DNA of 64,000 bases from Allacma fusca (lineage: Eukaryota > Arthropoda > Collembola > Symphypleona > Sminthuridae). The position numbers and the translations under genes were made by a program. Shown here one piece after another: positions 1 through 11,105 of this stretch (the stretch's first letter is position 1; every line of letters begins with the position of its first letter). Below the pieces are notes generated by a model. It had not been told where the DNA came from. It saw only the letters and a list, made by a program, of their open reading frames with translations, and searched no databases. The stretch spans positions 17,528,539 through 17,592,538 of the forward strand of contig OX359250.1 in assembly GCA_947179485.1 (NCBI GenBank). The letters are read 5' to 3'.

Positions 1-420
1 ATCTTGCCATCCAACTCATCGGAACTCTAATTTTTAAATTGTATTCATTGTGGCTAATGAAGTATCATGTGCATACGTGTCAATCAGACTATTTATGCAA
101 TTAATAACAAATTACTACATTATGAAGACGTTTTGTATAAAATTTCGTTGAATCCTGTTCTCCACTTCTATTTTGATATTATTCCTCGTCTGTTTATTAA
201 TTATTCTTCCTAAAACCTGTTTTCATAAAAATATATATTATAGATATAAATACATATTTTAGCAACACAGTCTGAAATACAGTTACTGCATGTTGTAAGG
301 TTAAAAGGGTATTAACAATAAGCTATATGCATTCAGAATTACTAAAAATACCGACAGAATTTTCCAACGGAAGTTCCATTATTTTCATAAAATTCATCAA
401 AATGTCTCAAATCTCAACAT
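1..420. other. AT-rich intergenic sequence, nothing recognised
   Basis: No open frame with family resemblance, no RNA gene and no repeat structure was found here. Confidence 0.5.
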
Positions 421-423
421 ATC

Positions 424-682
424 CAAATACTCGGGTACAATGGTCGCGGGTACGGGTAAATGACACCATTATACCCGTACCCGGTGGGTATATACCCATT
501 TTGAAATCCTTGTACCCGTACCCATACCCGTATCCGTACCCGAAATTTTGAGCCGACCAATGTGTACCCGGGTAGTACCCGGAATTGTTCGGGTACACAA
601 AATTCGTACCCGGGTAGTATCCATACCCGTACCCATACCCGTTTACCCGAGTATTACCCATACCCGTGCCGAGCACTGGTGA
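424..682. repeat. TACCCG/CGGGTA-rich array ending in a CAGTGCTCGG terminus
   Basis: TACCCG, TACCCA and their complements recur densely; the first 40 bases carry the GGGTA orientation and the rest mostly TACCC. Read on the minus strand, the right end starts CAGTGCTCGGCACGGGTATG, which looks like a hAT-type terminus. No matching left terminus was found, so this is probably a one-ended remnant. Diverged relatives of the end (TTTACCCAAGTAATACCC, TTTACTCGAGTATTACCC) occur near 11.06 and 32.14 kb. The open frames across it are low-complexity Tyr/Pro or Gly/Tyr strings and are not treated as genes. Confidence 0.7.
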
Positions 683-782
683 GTACAGCCTTCCGTATTT
701 CTTTTGAGTACAATTTAGGTCAAACAGTATTCCAAAACCCCTAAATTCTGTTCGTAACTTTACTGTATTAAAATACAATGTA

Positions 783-1470
783 ACATATTTTCATTTTTCA
801 TTGAGTTAATTACTTATTTATTATCTGATTTTTATTTTAATTTCCAAAAAAATTTGCAAGACTACGATTTTGCCGTTGTTTCTATAATATATGAAATGAA
901 TGAAATTGCTTATTGCTTACAGCTGAGCTAACTATAACCCTTTGAACTTGAACTGAAGGAAATTCCCAGGCTTACAACTTACATTCCGAAGCATATGCGA
1001 TACTCGTATAGTGTCAAAGTGTAGCCTTGTAGATGCTTGACGTTTTTAATTATTCAAAACATGTAGTGTAAGTATGTCAGTATGTATTTACTATATTAGT
1101 ACAGTAATTTTAAATGTTCTTTATTGATTTAGGCTGTCGCCCCTTCTATTGATTTAGGCTGTCGCCCCTTCAATTATTTATTTATAGTGCCCAGCAGTTG
1201 AATGATTGTAAGTGTAAGCAAAGTATGCCTTTATGTAAGAATCTGTAAATGTATAAGTTCTTGTAAGTCTTTCACCGACTATAAGTAGGTTATTTAGATC
1301 ACTAGAGCTGATTTTCAAGCAATGGGGAAAAAATATTTGTACAATCCAAAATCATTACCCTATCTACACTGCTATTGTAAGTACATACACTAAGAAATGC
1401 AAAACTCCATGTAACTCCGCAAGTATCATGATATCATGAATCGAACCGTCGTGGTAATCAGAAACAAATT
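783..1470. other. AT-rich intergenic sequence with one short tandem duplication
   Basis: No gene is recognised. A 25-bp unit containing GATTTAGGCTGTCGCCCC is present twice, directly abutted, at 1122-1171. The two copies are identical, so the duplication is recent or maintained. Confidence 0.55.
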
Positions 1471-1891
1471 TTGATATCTTAAAACGGGTTTTCAAAATTT
1501 TGACCGACAATTTTTGAAAAAACTGTGAATTTCAACCAATTTTTTGTCACATTTCTTTTACCTAGAAGGAATCATCCCAGACCTGCCCCCACTTCAGGAT
1601 TACTATCATGTTATGATGGAGTTTTATAATTAACTTAAAAAAAATTCAAATCAAACTAGAACTCAAAATTTTGCAAAAAAAAAACCGATTTTCCAGCCTC
1701 AAATTTAACAAAAAACTGGAATAACTTTAATATCGCATGTTACATCTCAGTCGTCCATACTAGGTCATTGGAAAGGGATATTTAATTAATTCCTTTACAA
1801 GTCAAAATTATTCATGTTCACACAAAAATTTCTAAATCGTAAACTACATTTTGATAAGATATTCAAATTCACCAAGTTCAAAATTGTTTAC
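1471..1891 (-). repeat. Dispersed AAAATTTTG-rich repeat (family 2), left part
   Basis: On the minus strand this contains a GATGATTCCTTCTAGGT core preceded by a GGGGGCAGGTCT-like block, matching the plus-strand copies near 25.43 and 26.05 kb. The rest is AAAATTTTG-rich. A related block at about 3340-3400 lies on the far side of the hAT element, which suggests the element inserted into or beside this repeat. No coding capacity. Confidence 0.5.
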
Positions 1892-1899
1892 ACCGAAAC

Positions 1900-2975
1900 C
1901 AGGCGCGTAGCCAGGAATTGGCCAGGGGGGGCAACATTAATTAGAATGTACATATGTAAACTGACACACTCTATGGGAAATCTAATTCACGAATGTAAAA
2001 CTCATCAAATTTTGCAAACTGAATTTCAGATTTTAAAATTCTCCTCGTTTTACGATTTTATCAAATATGAATAATTTTGGACCAGATTTTTAATTGGGCT
2101 TGATCCGATTTCGGAAAATTTCGAGACCTGGGTTCGCTTCTATCGTTTCAGCTGGTGCTTAACCTACTGTTCCTGTGACACACGTCTTTGCTTCGAAAAG
2201 AAACTGCGGATATCAGGCGTGCTTGACCTTTTCATAATGAAGAATTAAATACAATTCACTAATTTAATAATTCTATCCAGCTTAAAAATTCCCTCGAAGC
2301 GATGCGTGTAAGTTACAGAAGCTAAAAGCTTTTAATATGAAAATATTTAAAGCCGCTGTTACCATACTTTTGTTGCCGTTGAAGGTTGAAGTCAAATCGA
2401 CGAGGCAAAGGTCAAAGTGAAATCGGGATTTCGCAATGCATTCAAATCACCCGCTAAGCAAGGATGAACACAATAAAAATATACTCTAGAATCACCCAAA
2501 ACGTCTCTTTATTGAATGGTTTATTACCCACGGCTTCTTCCCGTCAAAAGTTGACTCATCCATACTCGCGAAAATCGTATCGAAATGCTTTTCCATTTCG
2601 ATAGAAATTTATTGATCTAGAAATCCTTTGCTCTCGCAATGGACAACATTGCGATACGATTTTCGCGCGTATGGATGTGTCAATTAATGACGGGAGGAGC
2701 CGTGGGTAATAAATCATTCACACGAAACATGCAAACTTCATGGGTGATTCTAGAGTTATGCTGTTTATACACAGATATTTACATGGAATACTGCATATGT
2801 TGAGTTTCGAAGTGATTTTTTTTACAAATAAAAAAAATTGTACTGTCAAATCACTAAAAAGGTTTGCATGTCTCGGTATGGACTGATTTATTCTTAACTT
2901 TTTGAGTGATTTTAGAGTATTTTATTTCGAATGGGGGGGGGGGGCAATTGCCCCCCCCCCTTGGCTACGCGCCTG
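1900..2975. mobile_element. hAT-like DNA transposon, non-autonomous (GGCGCGTAGCC ends)
   Basis: The termini are inverted: left CAGGCGCGTAGCCAGG, right end the complement CCTTGGCTACGCGCCTG. The flanks are ACCGAAAC (1892-1899) and ACCAAAAC (2976-2983), an 8-bp target duplication with one mismatch, which is the hAT hallmark along with the CAGG start. Runs of G/C next to the ends (a palindromic G13-CAATTG-C12 block near the right end) are part of the element. No transposase was recognised inside, and a foldback element is inserted within it. Confidence 0.8.
2484..2755. mobile_element. Foldback MITE nested inside the hAT-like element
   Basis: The perfect terminal inverted repeat CTCTAGAATCACCCA extends into arms of about 110 bp that share blocks such as TTTATTACCCACGGCT and GCGAAAATCGTATCG. 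The spacer is short, so a transcript would fold into a long hairpin. The flanks are TA-rich, consistent with but not proof of a TA target. No coding capacity. Confidence 0.75.
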
Positions 2976-2983
2976 ACCAAAAC

Positions 2984-3720
2984 TTCATTTTACTTTAGCC
3001 GAGGAGATAAAAAATCATCTAAGGCTCGCCCCTCCCTCGGGACGAATTGTCTTTTGATAAAGTTTTTCCATAAATTAAAAAAATTCAAATTCATACCAGC
3101 TGGTATTAAAAATTTTGAAAAATCAGATTTCAGAGAATAATAAGTATCTATTACATCATCCGAGAAAATAAGACTCGAAAAATCACAAAAAAAAAACATG
3201 AGGGTGCTGTGTCTCTGTTACGAACATTTAATTTACAAGCTACTTATACTGTATCACCAAACTAAAATCATGTCAACTGACATTTTGCAATCCTAGTTCA
3301 AAATTTGGTGAGATTCAAATTCATAAAAATTTTTATCAAAATATCGGTATTTTTTTCTAAGAAGGAATCATTTGAGCCCCCCCTGGACGAAGAAACTGCT
3401 AGCATAAAGGACCCTTAATTTTGAGATTTGTCACAGTACAAAATGTATCTAAATAAATAGTTCCTATTTTTGTATTTCGAGTATTGATATTGTTCTGTTG
3501 AAAAAACAAAACACAAGGAGAGAGTATTAATAAACCCTGAGCAATATTACAGCACTATGTAGTTGGGTTGGCTCTACATAACTTGAGTAGAGTTGAATGG
3601 ATTATGGAAGCCTTACCGAGGATACGTGTGTGTGGCGGGACACGTTGTTTACAGTGGAAAGGGAGGAAGAGATCAACAGAAGTCCTGAGTGGCTCACAGC
3701 CTGTAACGTCCTCTCCCATG
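2984..3720. other. Intergenic sequence with a family-2 repeat fragment
   Basis: The stretch 3290-3400 carries, on the minus strand, the GATGATTCCTTCTTAG core beside a GGGGGGG run, like the copies near 1.57 and 26.05 kb. The rest is anonymous. Confidence 0.45.
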
Positions 3721-4343
3721 CATTTGATTGGCTACAGTTGAAGATTAGTTTTGCCGCTAAATTAACGGCAGAACTGCAATATTATGTACTACTGTCGTAT
3801 AATAGGGTCGTGTATGGTCTGCTTGTCCGGTTTGTCTCCTGCTCCTGTTGATCGTTGAGTGACCTCCCATTTACTAAGAACTAGTCGTTGGTCGTGTCTC
3901 TGAGGGCATAAAGTAGGAAGGAAATAGAGACAGTTTAGGACTGAAAGTGTAACAGTGTCAAATTATAAGTCTTTTGGATTTTGAAGTAAAATCTTAAATC
4001 ATTTTGTTTAAAATAAATAATAGCAGTGGGGTCAACGTTTTTCCATAGACTTGTTCATCCTGTGCATGCTTTCAGACAATTCTAGGACAAGGAGTTCGAG
4101 AGTTTTCAAAACTTGAGAAACTAAAGAGGATATTTCCGGAGGTGAGTTTGTTCCACAGTTTATTGTTCCTTCCTAGAAACATTGACTGTTATTGATGATT
4201 GTGAAGTTATGGATATTTGTAATTTGATTAGTACTCTTGAACGGATATAGTTGTGGAATTAATGAGGGGATGTGTTTTTGAGGAATTTAAATAATTTGGG
4301 AATTTAAAATAATAGTAAACCCGGACGGAAATACTCCGTCTCA
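3720..4343 (+). promoter_or_regulatory. Probable promoter and 5' UTR of the Aurora kinase gene
   Basis: An inverted CCAAT box (ATTGG at 3727-3731, in a GATTGGCT context) lies about 600 bp before the start codon; CCAAT boxes are common in promoters of cell-cycle genes. A strong donor (GAG|GTGAGT, exon end 4141) and a possible acceptor (ATAG at 4312-4315) suggest a 5' UTR intron 4142-4315. No TATA box was recognised. The open frame at 3597-3851 resembles no known protein and is not called as a gene. All of this is inference from short motifs. Confidence 0.35.
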
Positions 4344-6735
4344 ATGGCCATGGTGGAATCGAATGCCAAGCGGTGGACTCTGTCAGACTTTGAGATAGGG
4401 AGGTCACTGGGGAAGGGGAAGTTCGGTCATGTTTATCTTGCCCGAGAGAAACAGAGTAAATTTGTAGTCGCCCTGAAGGTTTTGTACAAGAAAGAACTGA
4501 AACGATCCAATGTGGAGCATCAACTCCGACGGGAGATTGAGATCCAGACTCATCTCCGTCACCGGAATATTCTTAGGATGTTTGGATACTTCCATGATGA
4601 GTGTCGGGTGTACCTCATTCTGGAGTTTGCCATTGGAGGTGAGGTCTACAAAGCACTACAGTCTGAGCCGCTAAAGCGCTTCGATGAAGCCCGGTAATTA
4701 TGTTTATCCGTTATTAATGAAGTAAAGAAAATGGGATTTTCGTAAGACGTTTACTGTACTAGCTGGTACAAATGGGTGTGTTGGGTAAGTTGGATGAACT
4801 GAATAAGAATGTGAGAATTTTATCTGGGAAACTTTGCCACTATTATTAAGGACAGGGATAAAATGCGGACTCAGTGGGAAGTAGGATGAGCGGATAAAAT
4901 GCGGGATCTGAGGGACGCTAGATGAGAGGGTAAAATGCGGGTTCGTGGGAACTTGCGATTAATTTTGGTCTGTATTCGTTTGTGAGAGTGGTAATGTTCC
5001 ACTCATCTGGTGAGTGCAACCAGCAGTGCTGAAAAAAGTTTTAGTCTTGAAGTTTTGACGTCGTTAATTGAATTTACAATATATTGCTGACTCATTTTTG
5101 AAATTGGTTGTAGCATCTGCGATCATATTCCTCCTTCCGGTTCCATGATTTCTTGCCTCATCCTGCGGTCTTGCTGGTCCCACATTTTACCCAAGTCTCT
5201 GGGTTCGTTCCGTGCGTGAGGAATTGTCACATAGTGTCCTGTGTCCGGTTAGAAATGCTCGTGACCCTGATACTGTCCCATCCCGTGGATGGTCCCATGA
5301 CGACCATGACCCTCGAAACCGTGTTCATGAAAATCTATCCCGTCCCTTAGTTTAGTGCTTGGTTTCATTGTCCCGTCCCCGTCCCAAAGTTTAAAGCATC
5401 CCTCATTAACACCTCCTGCAATGTTTTGAGACGTATAAATGTCTCGCTAATTGTAAGTCAATAATTCTTCCCGCCAACTCTTTGCCTCGAGCGGCCAGTC
5501 GTCCCGCCAATCGATGATTTGACACATCCTGCCTTCCATTTTAGCCTCTCATCTAGTGTCCCGCATTTTATCTCCTAATCTCGTTGAGTCCGCATTTTAT
5601 CCCTGCCCTGTTATTATTTTACTGTAGCTAGAGGTGAGTTTTGTAAGCACCATGTTGTTACCGATCTGAGAAAATGAAGATGAACTTTGGATGGGAACAG
5701 ACTACAACGACCGTGTGTGAAGGATATTTTGAATATATACCTATAGTCTATCGGAACACAGCAGAGGTGAGGCTGGCTGACAATGGGTTAGCGGGAGCAA
5801 GCATAAGTACTCACCAAAGTCAATTCTTTTGTAAACCAAAATAGTTGTGAATGTAACATTTGACCTCTCATATCTCCGAAACTATGAGTTTCTCGGACAA
5901 ATTCTTAGAGAATTCTTTAGAACGAATTCTTTCCAGATTCTTACTCAGCACACCGATGTTACCCAGTATACCAATTTCTATAAAAAGTCTAAAAATAGAC
6001 AGTAAAGTAAAACTGAATATTCTGCTATCGTTCTTCATACTTTCATTTCCTCGTAGGGGTTTATAACTACCATAAATAATTTTTTGTATTTTGTGTACCT
6101 AGAACTGCAACCTACATTTCCCAACTTGTGGACGCATTAATTTACTGCCATTCTAGGAAGGTTCTTCACAGAGATATCAAACCCGAGAATTTACTGATTG
6201 GGGCCAACGGTACTTTGAAAATTGGAGATTTCGGGTGGTCCGTTCATGCTCCGTCATCGAAGTAATAACAAAACTTTTGTCGTGCTACTGGTTTGATCTG
6301 GAAAGGTTGGTTTACATGATTCGTTTAATCTAGGCGTGTAACAGTATGTGGAACCTTGGACTACTTGCCACCAGAAATGGTTGAAGGAAAGACTCATGAT
6401 GAAACGGCAGACATTTGGAGTGTAGGAATTCTTTGCTATGAATTTCTTGTAGGAAGACCACCTTTTGAAACACAATCGTACAACAAGACCTATGACCTGA
6501 TTCTTCAGTGCTCCTTTGATTTTCCAGCCGAAGTTAATATCAGTTTGCCAGCACAGGATCTTATTAGAATGGTATGTCAGAACTAATATTATTTCCTGGG
6601 TTAGTTTACGCACTTGATCGATTTACAAATTTGTTTTTGTGTCCTTAGATCTTGCAGAAGAATCCTCAGAATCGTCTTCCTCTTCAAGCTATACTCGAAC
6701 ACCCTTGGATTGTGAAAAATGCTAAGTCTTCATAG
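4344..6735 (+). CDS. Aurora-type serine/threonine protein kinase (four coding exons, complete)
   Basis: Exons 4344-4693, 6103-6261, 6334-6571 and 6649-6735 join in frame (834 nt, 277 aa) with GT-AG introns of 1409, 72 and 77 bp. Visible kinase parts: glycine loop GKGKFG (23-28), VALK lysine K45, helix-C Glu64 in [15 protein letters not shown] with D141, DFGW (159-162), activation segment SSKRVTVCGT with the phospho-acceptor Thr at 173, then [18 protein letters not shown] is diagnostic of Aurora kinases. [14 protein letters not shown] and RLPLQ in the C-lobe look closer to Aurora B/C than A, so a role in the chromosomal passenger complex (chromosome alignment, cytokinesis) is inferred. The protein is short: about 15 residues precede the kinase domain, with none of the long N-terminal extension typical of Aurora A. 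An in-frame stop at 4305-4307 supports the ATG at 4344; the second ATG at 4350 is also possible. The family call is near certain; A versus B is tentative. Confidence 0.95.
4853..5605. mobile_element. Non-autonomous inverted-repeat DNA element in Aurora intron 1
   Basis: The ends are a perfect 21-bp inverted repeat beginning CAGGGATAAAATGCGGAC. Similarity continues inward for about 90 bp per arm, where GATAAAATGCGGG-type words recur two or three times. The CAGGG terminus is hAT-like, but no target duplication could be matched in the flanks, so the superfamily is uncertain. The interior (about 5160-5400) is rich in GTCCC/CCCGTCCC words and has no recognisable coding capacity. It occupies over half of the 1409-bp intron. 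Confidence 0.75.
5606..6102 (+). other. Remainder of Aurora intron 1
   Basis: AT-rich intronic sequence ending in the acceptor CTAG at 6099-6102. Nothing else was recognised. Confidence 0.6.
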
Positions 6736-9700
6736 AATTGTGTTCACTATTTGGGAATTCGGAAAACGATTTTGCTCGTCGGATTTGTATGTATATATTA
6801 CATTTTAGCTATCACAACGCAATATTTTTTCGACCTTGAAAGCTATTTTAATAATTTCGTAAAGTTTTTAATGTTTTTAAAATGAACGAATTTGTCACAG
6901 TAATCCTTTTTTTCATCTATATTTATTTACCCTTTATTGTAAATTGTAACTAACATCACTCCGATTTTCGCTACCCCTCAACCCGTCGCATGGCCATGTA
7001 TTGTCTAAGCTCAAACGAAGGATACCTTGAACGTATAAATAAATTCTGTCGTCCAGTGCATGCAGGTCATTTCATGTACAATGATTGTTTTCGTTTCTTT
7101 GCACTTATTATTAGCGATTTCTTTGGATCCCCGGGTTGTCAACGAACATCTTCTGTCAAGATGGCAGAACTGAAAGTAGCATGATTGATGGAACTCCAGT
7201 AACCTGTAGTTTTAGCCATACGTTCCTGGGAACTTAAGCATTCAGCTGTTAAACCTAATGATAATACCTACCATAATTATTTGAGAAAATATTACAGTAT
7301 GTAACTACATTTCGTCGATTTATATTATATTTATCATCCATGAGGTATTTAATTCAAACGATTTACTAGTGTGAATATTAAAAGCAGAAGGAATACTACA
7401 ATTAGTAATTTTGTAATTATTTAAATTAGTTTGCTCGCAGACGAAAATAATCGCGCAGTAATGAAGCCAACAGACATATCTTCACCTAATCTGACCTATT
7501 AGTCTTTATTTTACAACAAATATTATATTTCTGCTTGATAAAAGAAGCTAAATTAAATACAGACGAAAAATGGATACATACTAGTAGTTTATTAGCCCGT
7601 GTCCAGTTTGAGTTATGATTGCAGCAAGAGAAAAATCCTGGCAACCATACGCCATTTACTTGAACTTCTCTCAATACCCCTTTCATATGGAACGAGTGCC
7701 CAGCTTATTTTTTCAAATCTAATAAGAGAGATGTCAAAAACATGTTAGAAACCAGCCATCGAAGAAGCGTCTAGGAAATGAAGACGTGAGTTGGGAGGAA
7801 TCTGCAAGGCAAACACCGTGATAGATTTATGATTTATGTAAGCAGCTGAACTCAAATGTTATCCAAATCCTATTTTATAGCGCTCCACGTCTCGTTCTAT
7901 CCAATGACCGATGACGCTTGAAGCATTGTATCAATAATATTATGTAAACAGAATATACCCCTTCATAGTTACAAAATAACTATTTCCCGTGTTGAAGGGT
8001 GTTGACTGTAATTGGTAATTATTTTTGTAAGCTTTATGCAATGTTGGGCTGTCTGAATTGTACAGGATCGAGAACCAGCTGTTGTGGTACTTCCAGTTTT
8101 CAGAAGGCTGTGAGAAGACAAGAAGGAGGAAAGGAAGACCTGACATGTGGATACTGGGTTTATGCACATACACCTTTATGTCTGTCCGTTTGAATCAAGG
8201 AATGTGTCTAATGCCAGAATGGACTTTGCACGGTTGTGTTGTGAGAGAGTATACCGGCTCGAATACATACGTACATGTATATGACAGTTTCATGGGAACT
8301 GATGGTTCTACCGTGCGGGACAAAGTTGAGAAGTCGGTAGTTCTTGTGCCTAAATCGATCGGTTGGGTTCGCGCATTTCGTAAACGGACTGAAACTTCCT
8401 CAAGAGTCGAGGCTCAGGGATGGAGTGAGTGTGTTTTGTGTGTGCAGAGGCAAGCACATTTTTCACTCTCAGGCAGTCCACAAAGTTTTTCTACTATTCT
8501 AGCACAAACCTCTTTCTTTACATACTTCTCTGTCCTAGAAAAATCCTGAATATTTCTGCATTCCGTTTTTCCTTTCCGAAATTTCAACGCTTCCTGCTTT
8601 ATCTCCTCCCGAAATGACTGATAGACCTGTTTGACTTCCCCAAGTACTTACTACACACAGTAATCAAAAATAGTTGAAGGAGGAAAGTCCAGGATTTTTC
8701 TCCATCTCCAAGGTTTCAAAAAATTCAAGAATTACAATGTAAGCGGTGAAGTTCAACGAGCGTTCAATCTATCACGGAATTTTAATTCAATATTCATTGC
8801 TACTTTTCCCTCTGGTTATTGGAATGAACTAAAATTACTCACCTGCACATTTTAGCCTGTTCAAAAAAACTTGGCTCTTTTTAACATTTAATATTTTGTC
8901 TTTACTACGCAACTCTTTGCCTCTTACAATTTATTAGTTCTACTCTACCAACTTGTTTTTGTCTCTTTTATCTAAAATAAAATACAAATAAGCCTTTCCC
9001 TATGTTTTGCTCATCTGTGAAAAGAAACGCTTATGTGCTCTTCTTCATCTGTACATTTTTACATGGTTGCTTAAAATTCCCATGACTCTTCCCTCCGCTT
9101 CAGTGTCAAGAGGAAGGGAGAAAAGGCACGTGACGAGCTGAGCCTGGAATCTCATGTGTCTGACAATCTCACCAAATCAATGTGCTCAACCCAGACGGAA
9201 ATAAAGCAAGACTTATTATTGGAACGGATATTTTTGCATGGGCTTCTTTCCTTTGAGTACTTCGGATCCCTCTCGGTACTTTGTGCTTGACAAATAGTCA
9301 TGTAAGTTTATACTTTTACTCACAACTTTTACGATTTTCCCACCATTTACCACAATTAAGTACTTACTCCCTTGCTTCTTTTTTCTATATATCTTCCGGG
9401 TTGTCACGATTTTTCACCATAAGTAATAATTATTACTTTTATCTCGCATGCCTACAGATTGATATAAACACTCACCTCTTTAGCTCTGGATAAAATACTT
9501 TGGAGAAAGTAGCAATTTACGAGAAATTTACGGGTCAGCAGAATTTAATATTTTGGTCAGACAGGGACTTTGTACCTTTGTTTATGTACATACTTTCTCC
9601 AGGAAATTAGGATTCCTATCGTATAAATATTATTGAGAACATTGCATCATTAGCTTTAAAAAAAGCAGTAGTTTCATAAGTAATAATCACCTATTTCATA

Positions 9701-10980
9701 TAAATATATAAAATCAAGTTTATTATTATTACATTGAGTCTTGCAGGCTAATTCTACTGAGAATAAGCAGTGTCAGTGTCAATAAAATCCTATTTTCTAT
9801 TTAATATTACAGTATCTTGCAACTTTATTTGAATATCTACTTTTACTCTTCACTTTATTGACTTGCTATTACTCACATTCATATTTGCTTGCTGTCTTGT
9901 TAATTAATTGCATCACAGTTACGGTTACGGTGTGTGCTCTTGCTATAACAAACACCATTTCTATATAAAATTAGATTTCTATTCAAAATAATTTATGCAA
10001 AATTTATATTCTGTAAATTTCAATGTAGTTTCTGGAGTCATTTATCCGAACAATATTTCTTTCTTCTGAGAAGTCTGTTCTGTAATCTTGTACAACAGCT
10101 CATTTGCCTTATTTAAGGGACTCATTTATATGAAGATTTTATTGTAAAAAATGCTACAAAATGGTACAATAAACCTATCATATTACTTATTCCTTGTATT
10201 ATCACTTCTGGTATACTTGACCGCTAAAATTTTACAGGCAAATCCAACCTCTATATCCTATTCAGCAAAATTTGATGAAAATGTGTTTTGAAAACTAGGA
10301 AAGGCAGGGAACTGTCAGAGCAAGTAGACTTTCTCTAAATGACTCTCTCTCTCTCTCCTTGTAGCGACACCCTAAGATCCCCCTCCCTAGGTTATACATA
10401 TTACATTATACCCTTATACATAAATTATAATGACACTTCTCTGACAACGTCACAATTTTTTAGCCCCTGGCTACACCTGTAATGCAATTTTAAAACCCGT
10501 CATTTATTCCAGAAACATTTCCTAAGAAACAAACTTTTAGGGATGCTTATTTTCATTTTGAGGTATATAATAACCCCCGCGGTCTTCCATGTAACCACTT
10601 GCAATTTTCAACGGTGACAAATTAGCTTTGAGACTACTTTTATTCAAAACTGTAGGAAATTTCATAACGACACTCCTTTATAACGACACAATTATTATTC
10701 CTGCCGTTGGGTTGTTGTTATAGGGAGAAAAATCGAATTAATAGTGTATCTATTTCTTTCCATGAAATGTTGTGGTAACGATAGAACCTAAAGTACAGAA
10801 TAGTCAAACGGGGATAAAGACGTTCCATATAGAATGGGACGGGAACAACATTGTTCTCATTAGATAATCGGGTCGAGCCAGGACAGCAAAATTGTTCGTC
10901 GACAAAATCCGGAAGGGGACACGTGTATTGTCCCTTCTTGTAAAAGCACAGGAAACGCAAACATTTAGCCAGAATGATTA
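6736..10980. other. Long intergenic stretch, no recognisable gene
   Basis: AT-rich sequence following the Aurora 3' end. The only sizeable open frame is 8058-8549 (163 codons, plus), which has no recognisable family motif, has no splice-site support, and is probably fortuitous. A short (CT)n tract lies at 10343-10358. Confidence 0.5.
7038..7043 (+). terminator. Candidate polyadenylation signal for the Aurora gene
   Basis: An AATAAA hexamer lies about 300 bp after the stop codon and is followed by a GT-containing stretch. It is a plausible 3' end, though AATAAA is frequent by chance in DNA this AT-rich. Confidence 0.35.
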
Positions 10981-10989
10981 CAATGGTGT

Positions 10990-11105
10990 TGTTCCCTGGT
11001 AGTGTCTGTAATCATTTGGGCACACTAAATCAGTCCCGAGACCTTCCCCATACTCAGCCCAGTTTACCCAAGTAATACCCATGACCGTGCTAAGAGCACT
11101 GCTCT
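10990..11105. repeat. Diverged copy of the TACCCG-array element end
   Basis: The string CAGTTTACCCAAGTAATACC followed by CATGACCGTGCTAAGAGCACTG parallels the right end of the array at 424-682 (TTTACCCGAGTATTACCC, then CATACCCGTGCCGAGCACTG). The upstream part (TTCCCTGGTAGTGTCTG) also lines up loosely. It is a decayed relative. Confidence 0.5.

Noticed and set aside
327..778. Tyr/Pro- and Gly/Tyr-rich open frames on both strands
   Set aside because: They are translations of the TACCCG/CGGGTA array; complementary low-complexity frames on both strands indicate repeat, not gene.
1380..1455. Possible minus-strand tRNA based on a GGTTCGATTC box B-like string
   Set aside because: The flanking bases do not form a T-arm stem and no matching acceptor stem or box A was found.
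3597..3851. Open frame upstream of Aurora as an extra N-terminal exon or separate gene
   Set aside because: No family resemblance; it lies in the likely promoter and an in-frame stop precedes the Aurora ATG.
8058..8549. 163-codon plus-strand frame as a gene
   Set aside because: No domain, signal peptide or splice context recognised, and composition changes along its length; kept only as a remark in the intergenic entry.
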